The notes beneath the pieces were generated by a model. It was not told the DNA's origin. It was given only the letters and a program-made list of their open reading frames with translations, and made no database searches. From JALYGK01 sp036259835 (GTDB lineage Bacteria > Actinomycetota > UBA4738), in contig DATABA010000040.1 in the NCBI GenBank assembly GCA_036259835.1, forward strand, positions 1 to 20,700: a stretch of DNA of 20,700 nt. Reading direction: 5' to 3'. Below, one piece after another: positions 6,935 to 13,937 of the stretch; the first letter of the stretch is position 1, and the number at the start of each line of letters is the position of its first letter. The position numbers were made by a program, and so were the translations under genes.

Positions 6935-8344
6935 ATGCGGCCGCTCGACCGGTTGCCCTCGATCAGGGCGAAGCTGGGGTCGGTCATCGTCTTCGCTGTG
7001 GCCGTGACCATCCTGATCATGTACGTGGCGGTGGGATTCGCGTTTCGCCGTTATGAGCAGGACCGGCGTTTCCGAGAGCTGCTCATCCGAACGAGAGCGA
7101 TTGCGGCCCTGGGCTTCGACTCCGCTGGCCGCCCGTCGGCCCCCTTACTGAAGGCCATCAACCGCGTCCCCAACCGAGTCGTCGTGGTCGACGCCGCCGG
7201 CAATCGGCTGGTGGGTGACCTGCCGGTTCCGTCGACAGTGGGTCGCTCGTTGAGCGGCCAGCTGGATACCGGGGAGATGGCGGATCAGGAATACATCGGG
7301 GTTCCGATCATCCGAGACCGGGCTGCGCTCGGCGCGATCTATCTGGCTCAGCCCGTGGAAGGTTCGGGAATCGCCGGAGCCATCGCCGGGACGGCGAGGT
7401 TCGTCCGAACCGTGTGGTGGGAGCTGCTGGTGGCGGGCGCCATCGCGGCCTTCATCGCGCTGGCGATGGCGCGGTTCCTGGCGCGCGGAATGACGCAGCC
7501 TCTGCGAGACATGGCCGAAGCAGCTCGAGGCATGGCACGGGGCGACTACCGGCAGCGCGTCCACACCATGAGCCGCGACGAAGTCGGACGGCTCGCAGAA
7601 GCGTTCAATCGAATGGCCGGGGAGATGGAGGGAGTCGAGCGCCTTCGGCACGACCTCGTGGCCAACGTTTCGCACGAGCTGAAGACCCCGATCTCCGCGC
7701 TCCGTGCAAGATTGGAGAACCTCCTGGACGGGGTGGAGAAGCCGACACCGGAAATCCTCGAGGTGATGCTCAACCAGTCCGAGCGGCTGTCCCGCCTGGT
7801 CGATCAGCTCCTGGACCTTTCCCAGCTCGAATCCGGTGGCGTGCCCCTGGCCCGGGAACCGGTCGAGTTCAGCTCGCTTGTTCAGCGCGTTACAAGCGAT
7901 GTGACGGCGAGCAGGCCGGAGCGAACCGTTCAGGTCCGAAGTGAAGTGCCGCCGGACCTTCCGATGGTGGAGGCGGATCCGGAGCGCCTTCACCAAGTGC
8001 TGTTCAACCTCCTGGACAACGCGTATCGCTTCACGCCTACGGGCGGCGTGGTGACCGTTCGGGCGGCGCGCGAAAATGGAGCGCTTCGCGTGTCGGTCCA
8101 GGACACGGGTCCGGGGATCCCGGCCGAGCATCTTCCGTTGGTGTTCGAGCGGTTCTACCGGGCCGACCCCTCACGCTCCCGCAATGACGGCGGAACCGGC
8201 ATCGGGCTCGCCATCGCGCGGTCCGTGGTCGAGGCGCACGGCGGAAAGATCTGGGCCGAAAGCACCGTGGGAAAGGGAGCCACGTTTTCGTTCGTGTTGC
8301 CGGCCGATGAACGCGAGACCTCGAAACGAGACGGCGGCGACTGA
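6935..8344 (+). CDS. Membrane sensor histidine kinase
   Basis: Partner of the preceding response regulator. From ATG 6935 the protein has 469 residues. It has a transmembrane helix at ~14-37, an extracytoplasmic region of ~120 residues with no domain I recognise, and a second transmembrane helix at ~160-183. These are followed by a HAMP linker (~183-235) and a HisKA dimerisation domain with phosphoacceptor H247 in NVSHELKTPI. The ATPase domain carries FNLLDNAYRFTP (N box), DTGPGIP (G1), FERFYRADPS (F box) and GGTGIGLAIA (G2). The frame is open upstream to 6755, but that part overlaps the regulator and is arginine-rich noise. There is no strong ribosome binding site, so translation is probably coupled to the regulator 5 nt upstream. 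The stimulus cannot be inferred. Confidence 0.93.
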   Translation: MRPLDRLPSIRAKLGSVIVFAVAVTILIMYVAVGFAFRRYEQDRRFRELLIRTRAIAALGFDSAGRPSAPLLKAINRVPNRVVVVDAAGNRLVGDLPVPSTVGRSLSGQLDTGEMADQEYIGVPIIRDRAALGAIYLAQPVEGSGIAGAIAGTARFVRTVWWELLVAGAIAAFIALAMARFLARGMTQPLRDMAEAARGMARGDYRQRVHTMSRDEVGRLAEAFNRMAGEMEGVERLRHDLVANVSHELKTPISALRARLENLLDGVEKPTPEILEVMLNQSERLSRLVDQLLDLSQLESGGVPLAREPVEFSSLVQRVTSDVTASRPERTVQVRSEVPPDLPMVEADPERLHQVLFNLLDNAYRFTPTGGVVTVRAARENGALRVSVQDTGPGIPAEHLPLVFERFYRADPSRSRNDGGTGIGLAIARSVVEAHGGKIWAESTVGKGATFSFVLPADERETSKRDGGD

Positions 8345-8350
8345 GATACT
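8345..8350 (+). promoter_or_regulatory. Possible -10 box just upstream of ispG
   Basis: GATACT directly follows the kinase stop and ends 7 nt before GTG 8358, a spacing that would put the transcript 5' end at the start codon. No Shine-Dalgarno sequence is visible before this GTG, which is consistent with a leaderless message. Confidence 0.3.
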
Positions 8351-8357
8351 TGAATCG

Positions 8358-9464
8358 GTGAGCATTCAGCGGAGAAAGTCGAAGAAGATCCGCGTCGGCT
8401 GGGTGGACGTCGGCGGAGACGCCCCGATTCGCGTCCAGTCGATGACCACGACGCGAACGGCCGACGTCAATGCGACGCTCCAGCAAATGGCGGCGCTCGT
8501 CGCGACCGGCGTCGACATCGTTCGCGTCGCGGTTCCCCACTGGGAAGACGCGGAGGCGCTCGAGCAGATCGCTTCGCACGCAACGGTGCCGGTGATCGCC
8601 GACATTCACTTCCAGTGGAAGTACGCCATGGCGGCGCTGGAAGCGGGAGTCCACGGCCTGCGGATCAATCCGGGAAACATCAAGTACCAGGACAAGGTGC
8701 GGCTGATCGCCCGAGAGGCGAAGGCCCGTGGTGTGCCGATCCGAATCGGGGTGAACGCCGGGTCGCTCGAAAAGGATCTGCTGGAGCGCTACGGGCGCCC
8801 GACGGCGGAAGCGCTGGTGGAAAGCGCGCTGAACGAAGCTCGCATCCTGGAGGACGAAGACTTCTTCGACATCAAGATCTCTGCCAAGCACTCGAACGTC
8901 AGGGAGATGATCGAGGCATACCGGATGCTCGCCGAGAAGGTCGAGTACCCGTTGCATCTCGGCGTCACGGAGGCAGGGCCCATGCCGGCGGGTGGCGTGA
9001 AATCCGCCGTCGGAATCGGAACGCTTCTCGCGGAAGGCATCGGCGACACGATCCGCGTGTCGCTCACCGACGACCCGGTCGAGGAGGTCAAGGTCGGCAA
9101 CTGGATACTTCAGTCCCTCGGCCTCAAGAAACGAGGACTCGATCTGGTGGCATGTCCTTCCTGCGGTCGAGCCGAAGTCGACGTCCTCGGGTTGACCAAA
9201 CAGGTCAACGAAGCGCTCGAGGCCCGCGGCTTGAAGGCTCCCATCCGCGTGGCGGTGATGGGATGTGTGGTGAACGGGCCGGGCGAAGCCCGCGAGGCCG
9301 ATCTTGGCATCGCCGCGGGAAAGGGCTACGGGCAATTGATCGTGAAGGGTGAGGTGCGGGAGCATCGGATCCCCGAGAACAAGATCGTGGAGGTCGTGGT
9401 GGCCGAAGCGGAGAAAATCGCCCGGGAGAAGGAACTCGAGACAGCGGGGGCCTCGAACGAGTAG
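8358..9464 (+). CDS. ispG: 4-hydroxy-3-methylbut-2-enyl diphosphate synthase (GcpE)
   Basis: Iron-sulfur enzyme of the MEP pathway converting MEcPP to HMBPP. The TIM-barrel part starts with VGGDAPIRVQSMTTT and contains ADIHFQWKYAMAALEAG, LRINPGN and FDIKISAKHSN. The C-terminal domain holds the [4Fe-4S] ligands C266 and C269 in ACPSCGR and C303 with E310 in GCVVNGPGE. The 368-residue length matches bacterial IspG without the plant/Chlamydia insertion. GTG 8358 gives the usual N-terminus; an upstream in-frame ATG 8307 lies inside the kinase gene. With dxr it supplies two MEP pathway enzymes in this window. It ends directly at, or overlapping, the cfa-like coding region. Confidence 0.96.
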   Translation: MSIQRRKSKKIRVGWVDVGGDAPIRVQSMTTTRTADVNATLQQMAALVATGVDIVRVAVPHWEDAEALEQIASHATVPVIADIHFQWKYAMAALEAGVHGLRINPGNIKYQDKVRLIAREAKARGVPIRIGVNAGSLEKDLLERYGRPTAEALVESALNEARILEDEDFFDIKISAKHSNVREMIEAYRMLAEKVEYPLHLGVTEAGPMPAGGVKSAVGIGTLLAEGIGDTIRVSLTDDPVEEVKVGNWILQSLGLKKRGLDLVACPSCGRAEVDVLGLTKQVNEALEARGLKAPIRVAVMGCVVNGPGEAREADLGIAAGKGYGQLIVKGEVREHRIPENKIVEVVVAEAEKIAREKELETAGASNE

Positions 9465-10731
9465 CCGCCGGACCGCCGCCGCGGCGCTCGAGCCGCTGAT
9501 TCGCCGGCTCGCCGGCAATCCCCCTCCCATCCGGTTCGAGTTCTGGGACGGCAGTTCGGTCGGGCCGGTGGATGCTCCTGCGCGCGCCGTCGTCCGATCT
9601 CCTCGCGCCCTGCGGCGCCTAGTGACCGCGCCCGGCGAGCTCGGGCTGGGGCGGGCGTACGTTGCGGGAGACATCGATCTCGAGGGAGACCTCGACGCCG
9701 TCTTGTCGTTGGGTGACGACCGCCCGCAGTTGAAGCTGGGGCCGCGAGATCTGGCGTTGGCGTCGCGAGCGATCGCTGCGAGCGGCGGTTTCCGTCCGCT
9801 TCGCCTTCCGCCCCCACCTGAAGAGGCGCGTCTTCGAGGACGCCGTCACTCCCGCGCCCGCGACGCCGCGGCGATCTCCCATCACTACGACATCTCGAAC
9901 GACTTCTATCGGCTGGTGCTCGGTCCTTCCATGACGTACTCGTGTGCGTACTTCGCGTCAGCTGGTTCATCGCTGGAGGACGCGCAGCGGGACAAGCACG
10001 AGCTGATCTGCCGAAAGCTCCGGTTGAAGCCGGGTGAGCGACTCCTCGACGTTGGGTGCGGCTGGGGAACGCTCGCCATCCACGCCGCCAGCCGGTTCGG
10101 CGTGAGCGTCGTCGGTGTGACCCTCTCCGAGCCGCAAGCGGAGCTGGCCGAGAAACGCGCGTCCGAAGCCGGCGTCGGGCACCTCGTCACCATTCGCGTT
10201 CAGGACGAACGGGACGTGGACGACGGACCGTACGACGCCATTTCGAGCGTGGGCATGTTCGAGCACGTGGGTGCCGAACGGCTCTCCGAATATTTCGGGC
10301 ACCTTCGCCAGCTGTTACGGCATGAGGGAAGGCTGCTGAATCACGGGATCTCCCGGCCACCGTCCCGCGGTGGCGGATTCCGAAGGAACAGCTTCATCTA
10401 CCGGTACGTGTTTCCGGACGGAGAGCTGCACGAGGTCGGGCACGTCGTCAGCATCATTCAGCGCGCGGGGCTGGAAGTGCGAGACCTGGAAAGCCTTCGC
10501 GAGCATTACGCGCTGACGTTGCGGAAGTGGGTGGCGAACCTCGAAGCGCATCGCGACGAAGCGGTGCGGTTGGTCGGCGAGCCGCGATACCGGGTCTGGC
10601 GGCTGTACATGACGGGCGCCGCTCGGAACTTCGACGCCGGCCGGGCGCAGGTGCACCAGATCCTTGCGGTTCGAAGCGATCGCGGCCGGTCTGGGCTGCC
10701 CCTTCGCCGCGGCGACACCGTCCTGTCCTAA
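9457..10731 (+). CDS. cfa: Cyclopropane-fatty-acyl-phospholipid synthase-like methyltransferase; start codon unresolved
   Basis: Family members transfer a methylene or methyl group from S-adenosylmethionine to unsaturated acyl chains of membrane lipids. The N-terminal substrate domain is recognisable (FEFWDGS, ALRRLV, GRAYVAGDIDLEGDL). Next come HHYDISNDFYRLVLG and MTYSCAYF, the SAM-binding DVGCGWGTLA (from ~residue 198), SSVGMFEHVG and the C-terminal EHYALTLRKWVANLE. Family-like sequence begins right after ispG, yet the frame has no ATG, GTG or TTG between 9352 and 9567. I place the start at ACG 9457, which overlaps the ispG stop and yields a normal-looking 424-residue protein if read as Met; one T at 9458 instead of C would make it ATG. 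Alternatives are GTG 9349 inside ispG (adds 36 Arg/Trp-rich residues) and GTG 9568 (removes part of the conserved domain). Function is sure at family level only. Confidence 0.85.
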   Translation, partial: TSSRRTAAAALEPLIRRLAGNPPPIRFEFWDGSSVGPVDAPARAVVRSPRALRRLVTAPGELGLGRAYVAGDIDLEGDLDAVLSLGDDRPQLKLGPRDLALASRAIAASGGFRPLRLPPPPEEARLRGRRHSRARDAAAISHHYDISNDFYRLVLGPSMTYSCAYFASAGSSLEDAQRDKHELICRKLRLKPGERLLDVGCGWGTLAIHAASRFGVSVVGVTLSEPQAELAEKRASEAGVGHLVTIRVQDERDVDDGPYDAISSVGMFEHVGAERLSEYFGHLRQLLRHEGRLLNHGISRPPSRGGGFRRNSFIYRYVFPDGELHEVGHVVSIIQRAGLEVRDLESLREHYALTLRKWVANLEAHRDEAVRLVGEPRYRVWRLYMTGAARNFDAGRAQVHQILAVRSDRGRSGLPLRRGDTVLS

Positions 10732-10754
10732 GTCCCGTCTTCCGAGCCGCCGGC

Positions 10755-11327
10755 CTAGCGGCGTGCGCGCGCCAGGATCTCCTCGACCACGTCTCCCTTG
10801 GCGTCCGCGTAGTACTGGACGTACCTCCACTCGCTGGCGGCGAGCTCGCGTTTCTTCTGTTCGTACAGCGAGCGGTCTTCTTCGTTCGATCGAAGCCGAT
10901 CTCGGAACGACAGCATCCGATCGATTTCCGCGGATCCTTTCGGGAGGACATGGAGATTGACGTCGGCATCGGGGCCCTTGAAAAGCCGGTGTTCGTACCA
11001 GTCCGGCTCGCGAATTCGGAGGATGTAGCCGGCGGCTTGAAGGTCCGGGACGTATGCCTCTTCCCGCGCCGGGTCGGCCACCACCACGAGAACGTCGACG
11101 ATCGGCTTCGCCGAGAGACCTGGAACCGCCGTGGACCCGACGTGTTCGATCATCAGTGCCCGCTCACCAAGCGCGCCGCGAATGCGTTCCGCCTCGCGGG
11201 CGAAGAGTTCGGGCCAGCGGTCGTCGTAGGGAACGATCGTTATGGGACCGCCGTGCACCTTCAGCTCACCGACGGTCGCCGCCCGAAGTTCGTCCTCTCT
11301 CGGCGCTTCATCCTTATTCGCGTCCAC
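10755..11327 (-). CDS. GrpB/UPF0157 family protein (nucleotidyltransferase fold)
   Basis: The only gene on the - strand, convergent with the cfa-like gene and divergent from proS. It has 190 residues. After ~28 poorly conserved N-terminal residues comes ITIVPYDDRWPELFAREAERI. The family hallmark IEHVGSTAVPGLSAKPIVDV follows, an arrangement like the nucleotidyltransferase GS...D loop. DWYEHRLFKG, VNLHVLP and a C-terminal YVQYYADAK close it. The biological substrate of this family is not known to me; some members are fused to CoaE (dephospho-CoA kinase), and this one stands alone. The start used is GTG at 11325-11327. An internal GTG at residue 24, with GGTGAG a few bases before it, is an alternative. 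Its reversed orientation inside a housekeeping cluster suggests an insertion. Confidence 0.9.
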   Translation of the reverse strand: MDANKDEAPREDELRAATVGELKVHGGPITIVPYDDRWPELFAREAERIRGALGERALMIEHVGSTAVPGLSAKPIVDVLVVVADPAREEAYVPDLQAAGYILRIREPDWYEHRLFKGPDADVNLHVLPKGSAEIDRMLSFRDRLRSNEEDRSLYEQKKRELAASEWRYVQYYADAKGDVVEEILARARR

Positions 11328-11351
11328 GGCATCGCTTATTCTGAGTGACCA
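11328..11351. promoter_or_regulatory. 24-bp divergent promoter region between GrpB-family gene and proS
   Basis: Only 24 bp separate the two divergent start codons. On the + strand TATTCT (11337-11342) ends 9 nt before the proS ATG 11352, fitting a leaderless or near-leaderless proS transcript; no Shine-Dalgarno is visible. On the - strand the same bases read AGAATA, 9 nt before the GrpB-family GTG. Both genes must use very short leaders or promoters lying inside the neighbouring coding sequence. Confidence 0.4.
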
Positions 11352-13061
11352 ATGCGAGCTTCCGAGCTATTCGTGCGAACACTTCGCGAAGCGCCGGCCG
11401 AAGCAGAGGCGCCCTCGCACAAGCTGCTGGTGAGGGCGGGGTACATCCGCAAGATCATGGCCGGCGTGTACGCGCTGCTCCCGCTCGGAATCCGCACGCT
11501 CCAACGGGTCCAGCGCATCGTCGAGGAGGAGATGAACGCCGCGGGGGCGCAGGAGGTGCGTCTCCCTGCGGTACTGCCCTCCGAGCCGTGGAAGCAGTCG
11601 GGCCGGTGGGCGGCGTACGGCGATGAAATGTTCCGTTTGAAGGATCGAAGTGGGCGCGACCTCTCGCTCGGACCGACCCACGAGGAATTCTTCGCCGAGA
11701 TCGTGAAGGGCGAGTTCTCCTCGTATCGCGATCTCCCCGTGAACCTCTATCAAGTCCAATGGAAGTACCGCGATGAGCTCCGGCCACGAGGGGGGGTGAT
11801 CCGCGCTCGAGAGTTCCTCATGAAGGACGCCTACACGTTCGACCGCGATGTCGACGGCCTTCGCGTCGCTTACCAGAACATGGTGGAGGCGTACAAGAAG
11901 GTGTTTACCCGATGCGGTCTCACGTTCCGGATGGTGGAAGCGGATCCGGGTCTCATCGGAGGGGACGTCAACCACGAGTTCATGGCGCCCGCGGATGTCG
12001 GGGAGGACCTCTTCGTGTTCTGCCCAAACTGCGACTACGCCGCGAACGTGGAGGCGGCCAGCACGCGGCGTCCGGAAGAGTCACCGCAGGACGACCCGGA
12101 GGCCCTGCAGCTCGTCCACACGCCGAACCGCGCGGGCATTCAGGATGTCGTCGAGCTGCTCGGCCGCCCCGCGGACGAAATGCTGAAGTGCATGCTGTAC
12201 GACGTCGGCGGAACGCCGACGGCGGTTTTGGTTCCCGGCGACCGCGAGATCAACGAGAGCAAACTGGCCAGGGTCCTGGCTCCCGCGCCGGTCCGAATGT
12301 TCACGGACAATGACTTCGCGGCGTACGGCCTGCCAAAGGGATACGTCGGTCCTCAGTCGCTCCCGGAGGAAGTGACCATCGTCGCGGACCATTCGGTCCG
12401 CGCCCGGAGCAACTGGGTGAGCGGCGCGGGTCAGCCCGACTACCACGCCACCGGCGTGAACGCCGCACGCGACTTCACCGTCGACCGCTGGGAGGACGTC
12501 TCGCGGGTACGCGAAGGGGACCCCTGTCCTCGCTGCGGTTCGCCCCTCCAGGTCAGCCGTGCGATCGAGGTCGGGCATTGCTTTCAGCTCGGCACGCGGT
12601 ATTCGGTGGCGATGAAGGCGACCTTCGTGGACGAAGACGGAACCGAACAGCCCTACGTCATGGGGTCCTACGGAATCGGCGTGTCCAGGATCATCGCCGC
12701 CGTTGCCGAGCAGTGGAACGACGACGCCGGTCTGAAATGGCCGAAGGTCCTCGCTCCCTTCGATGCGGTCGTGATTCCCACGAACATGGACCACCAGGCG
12801 GTCGTCGATGCGGCCGAGCGACTGTACGGTTCGCTCCGCAAAAGAGGCGTGGACGTGGTCATCGACGACCGTGACGCCAGCGCCGGCGTGAAGTTCGCCG
12901 ACGCTGACCTCATCGGGTATCCACTTCAGGTCGTGATCGGCAAGCGAGGCATCGAATCGGGGAACGTCGACCTCAAGGCCCGGGCCACGGGAGAGCGGAC
13001 CCAGGCGCCGCTTGACGCGGCGCCTGAAGCCGCGATCGGGATCTTGGAGTCGGTGCCATGA
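11352..13061 (+). CDS. proS: Prolyl-tRNA synthetase (bacterial type with editing domain)
   Basis: Class II synthetase charging tRNA-Pro. The N-terminal catalytic region has GVYALLPLGIRTLQRV (motif 1 area), LGPTHEEFF and YQVQWKYRDELRPRGGVIRAREF (motif 2 area). An inserted YbaK-like editing domain (~residues 225-400), which clears mis-charged Ala-tRNA in this family, follows. Motif 3 is MGSYGIGVSRI, and the anticodon-binding domain (~470-569) ends the protein. Two CxxC pairs are visible: FCPNC at 224/227 and CPRC at 392/395. The 569-residue length is typical of bacterial-type ProRS. In the segment after the second pair this protein has GHCFQLGTRYS, with Cys where, as I recall, Ile is common. 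ATG 11352 has no clear ribosome binding site but follows a TATTCT box. Confidence 0.96.
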   Translation: MRASELFVRTLREAPAEAEAPSHKLLVRAGYIRKIMAGVYALLPLGIRTLQRVQRIVEEEMNAAGAQEVRLPAVLPSEPWKQSGRWAAYGDEMFRLKDRSGRDLSLGPTHEEFFAEIVKGEFSSYRDLPVNLYQVQWKYRDELRPRGGVIRAREFLMKDAYTFDRDVDGLRVAYQNMVEAYKKVFTRCGLTFRMVEADPGLIGGDVNHEFMAPADVGEDLFVFCPNCDYAANVEAASTRRPEESPQDDPEALQLVHTPNRAGIQDVVELLGRPADEMLKCMLYDVGGTPTAVLVPGDREINESKLARVLAPAPVRMFTDNDFAAYGLPKGYVGPQSLPEEVTIVADHSVRARSNWVSGAGQPDYHATGVNAARDFTVDRWEDVSRVREGDPCPRCGSPLQVSRAIEVGHCFQLGTRYSVAMKATFVDEDGTEQPYVMGSYGIGVSRIIAAVAEQWNDDAGLKWPKVLAPFDAVVIPTNMDHQAVVDAAERLYGSLRKRGVDVVIDDRDASAGVKFADADLIGYPLQVVIGKRGIESGNVDLKARATGERTQAPLDAAPEAAIGILESVP

Positions 13062-13077
13062 CGCGGAGCATCCAGTG

Positions 13078-13356
13078 GTGAGCGTTCGAACGCCGGCCGA
13101 GCTTCGGAAATTCGTCTGGATGCATTCCGATGTGGAGGCCGTTCTGCAGCGATGCGGCATCGACACGTTCGACCTCATCCTTATCGACCTCGACGGCAAC
13201 TGGACGCGGTGGGTCTTTCCATCCCAAGAGGCTGCCGAGGTCGTGGCCGACAGACTTGAGATCCCGCTCCATCGCGAATGGGATGAGCGAATGGTCAAGC
13301 GGATGAACAAACGGGACCATTGGAACGAACCGGGGGGCCAACGCAGGGCGCTGTAA
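13078..13356 (+). CDS. Small conserved-looking protein of unknown function
   Basis: I do not recognise a named family. From GTG 13078 the product is 92 residues (GTG 13075 would give 93); GGAG at 13065-13068 lies 9 or 6 nt upstream. It starts 16 nt after the proS stop and ends 10 bp before the hairpin at the rimP promoter. The composition looks like real protein: an N-terminal helix (TPAELRKFVWMHSDVEAVLQ), a central strand-turn-strand FDLILIDLDGNWTRWVF, a helix (EAAEVVADRLEIPL), then a basic, aromatic tail (WDERMVKRMNKRDHWN) ending GGQRRAL. No signal peptide, membrane segment or metal motif is seen. The frame is open back to 13012 inside proS, but that part is arginine-rich shadow. Its position between proS and rimP hints at a translation-linked role, which is only a guess. 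Confidence 0.7.
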   Translation: MSVRTPAELRKFVWMHSDVEAVLQRCGIDTFDLILIDLDGNWTRWVFPSQEAAEVVADRLEIPLHREWDERMVKRMNKRDHWNEPGGQRRAL

Positions 13357-13365
13357 CAAAGCAAG

Positions 13366-13388
13366 CGAGGTCTTTCGAAGAAACCTCG
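13366..13388 (+). promoter_or_regulatory. Stem-loop at the end of the proS unit
   Basis: CGAGGT (13366-13371) pairs with ACCTCG (13383-13388). Inside it CTT (13372-13374) pairs with AAG (13378-13380) around TCG, with two bulged A residues. No T-tract follows. It begins 10 bp after the small gene's stop and overlaps where the -35 region of the next promoter would be. It could be a mRNA 3'-end hairpin or an operator-like element. Confidence 0.35.
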
Positions 13389-13389
13389 G

Positions 13390-13398
13390 TGCTATACT
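13390..13398 (+). promoter_or_regulatory. Extended -10 promoter for rimP-nusA-infB
   Basis: TGCTATACT contains the extended -10 TGn followed by TATACT (13393-13398), the best promoter match in the window. Initiation would be near 13405, giving a ~70-nt leader that contains a terminator-like hairpin before the rimP ATG 13476. No good -35 is seen, as expected for extended -10 promoters. Confidence 0.55.
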
Positions 13399-13425
13399 TC
13401 CTTTCGAGGACTGGGGCAACACCGG

Positions 13426-13454
13426 ACGTGGGCTCGCCAGCCCACGTTCTTTTT
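13426..13454 (+). terminator. Intrinsic-terminator-like hairpin in the rimP leader
   Basis: ACGTGGGCT (13426-13434), loop CGCC, AGCCCACGT (13439-13447), then TCTTTTT. The 9-bp perfect stem can extend by a G-T and a G-C pair (13424-13425 with 13448-13449). It lies downstream of the TATACT promoter and only 21 bp before rimP, so it cannot simply end the upstream operon without also acting on the rimP transcript. It is best read as an attenuator. B. subtilis nusA is reported to be autoregulated through NusA-dependent termination, so the same logic is plausible here, though unproven. Confidence 0.65.
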
Positions 13455-13475
13455 CGATTAGGGCGGAGTTTTGCG

Positions 13476-13937
13476 ATGGACCTGGAGGGGTGGGTCCGGC
13501 CGGTGGTGGAGGCAGCCGGCATGGACCTGGTCGACCTCGCCTTTCAGCGAGGGAACGGCGTCCACCTCCTTCGGGTCACCATCGACCGAGACGGTGGAGT
13601 CGATCTCGACGCCATCGCCGACGTAAGTGAGCGGATCAGCCGGCGCCTGGACCTCGAGGGGTTCGAGCCCGGTCGCTACACGCTCGAAGTGAGCTCCCCC
13701 GGACTCGAGCGGCCTCTGCGCCGGCATCGCGATTTTTCGCGAAGCGTGGGAGAGAAGGTGAAGGTGAAGACGTCGCGTCCGATCGACGGCGTTCGAAGTA
13801 TCCGCGGAACCCTCGTGGAGGCGACTGAAGACGCCGTGCGGATTGAAACGGACGAGGGCGAGCGGCAGCTGTCGTACGACGACATCGCCTCGGCCCGGAC
13901 GGTCTTCGAGTGGGAATCGAAGGGTGTGAAACGGTGA
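13476..13937 (+). CDS. rimP: Ribosome maturation factor RimP
   Basis: RimP binds the 30S precursor and helps its assembly. The 153-residue protein has the N-terminal domain (residues ~1-80) with GMDLVDLAFQRGNG, LRVTIDRDGGVDLD and the diagnostic YTLEVSSPGLERPLRR. An SH3-like C-terminal domain follows (KVKVKTSRPIDGVRSIRGTL ... ERQLSYDDIASARTVFEW). ATG 13476 has GGAG (13465-13468) 7 nt upstream; the in-frame ORF opening upstream to 13320 runs through the hairpins and is not used. Its TGA overlaps the nusA GTG by 4 nt (GTGA), the usual rimP-nusA coupling. Expression probably depends on the leader at 13390-13454. Confidence 0.94.
   Translation: MDLEGWVRPVVEAAGMDLVDLAFQRGNGVHLLRVTIDRDGGVDLDAIADVSERISRRLDLEGFEPGRYTLEVSSPGLERPLRRHRDFSRSVGEKVKVKTSRPIDGVRSIRGTLVEATEDAVRIETDEGERQLSYDDIASARTVFEWESKGVKR

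Noticed and set aside
8037..9674. 545-residue open frame on the - strand across the kinase end, ispG and cfa
   Set aside because: Same reason: antisense to conserved genes, no recognisable motif, composition driven by codon bias of the true strand.
10746..10762. GCCGC/GCGGC hairpin between the convergent cfa and GrpB-family genes as a shared terminator
   Set aside because: Only 5 bp, a 7-nt loop, no T-tract on either strand, and it overlaps the GrpB-family stop codon; too weak to call a terminator.
10527..11348. 273-residue + strand frame opposite the GrpB-family gene
   Set aside because: It starts inside cfa in another frame and has no family motif, whereas the - strand frame carries the clear GrpB signature.
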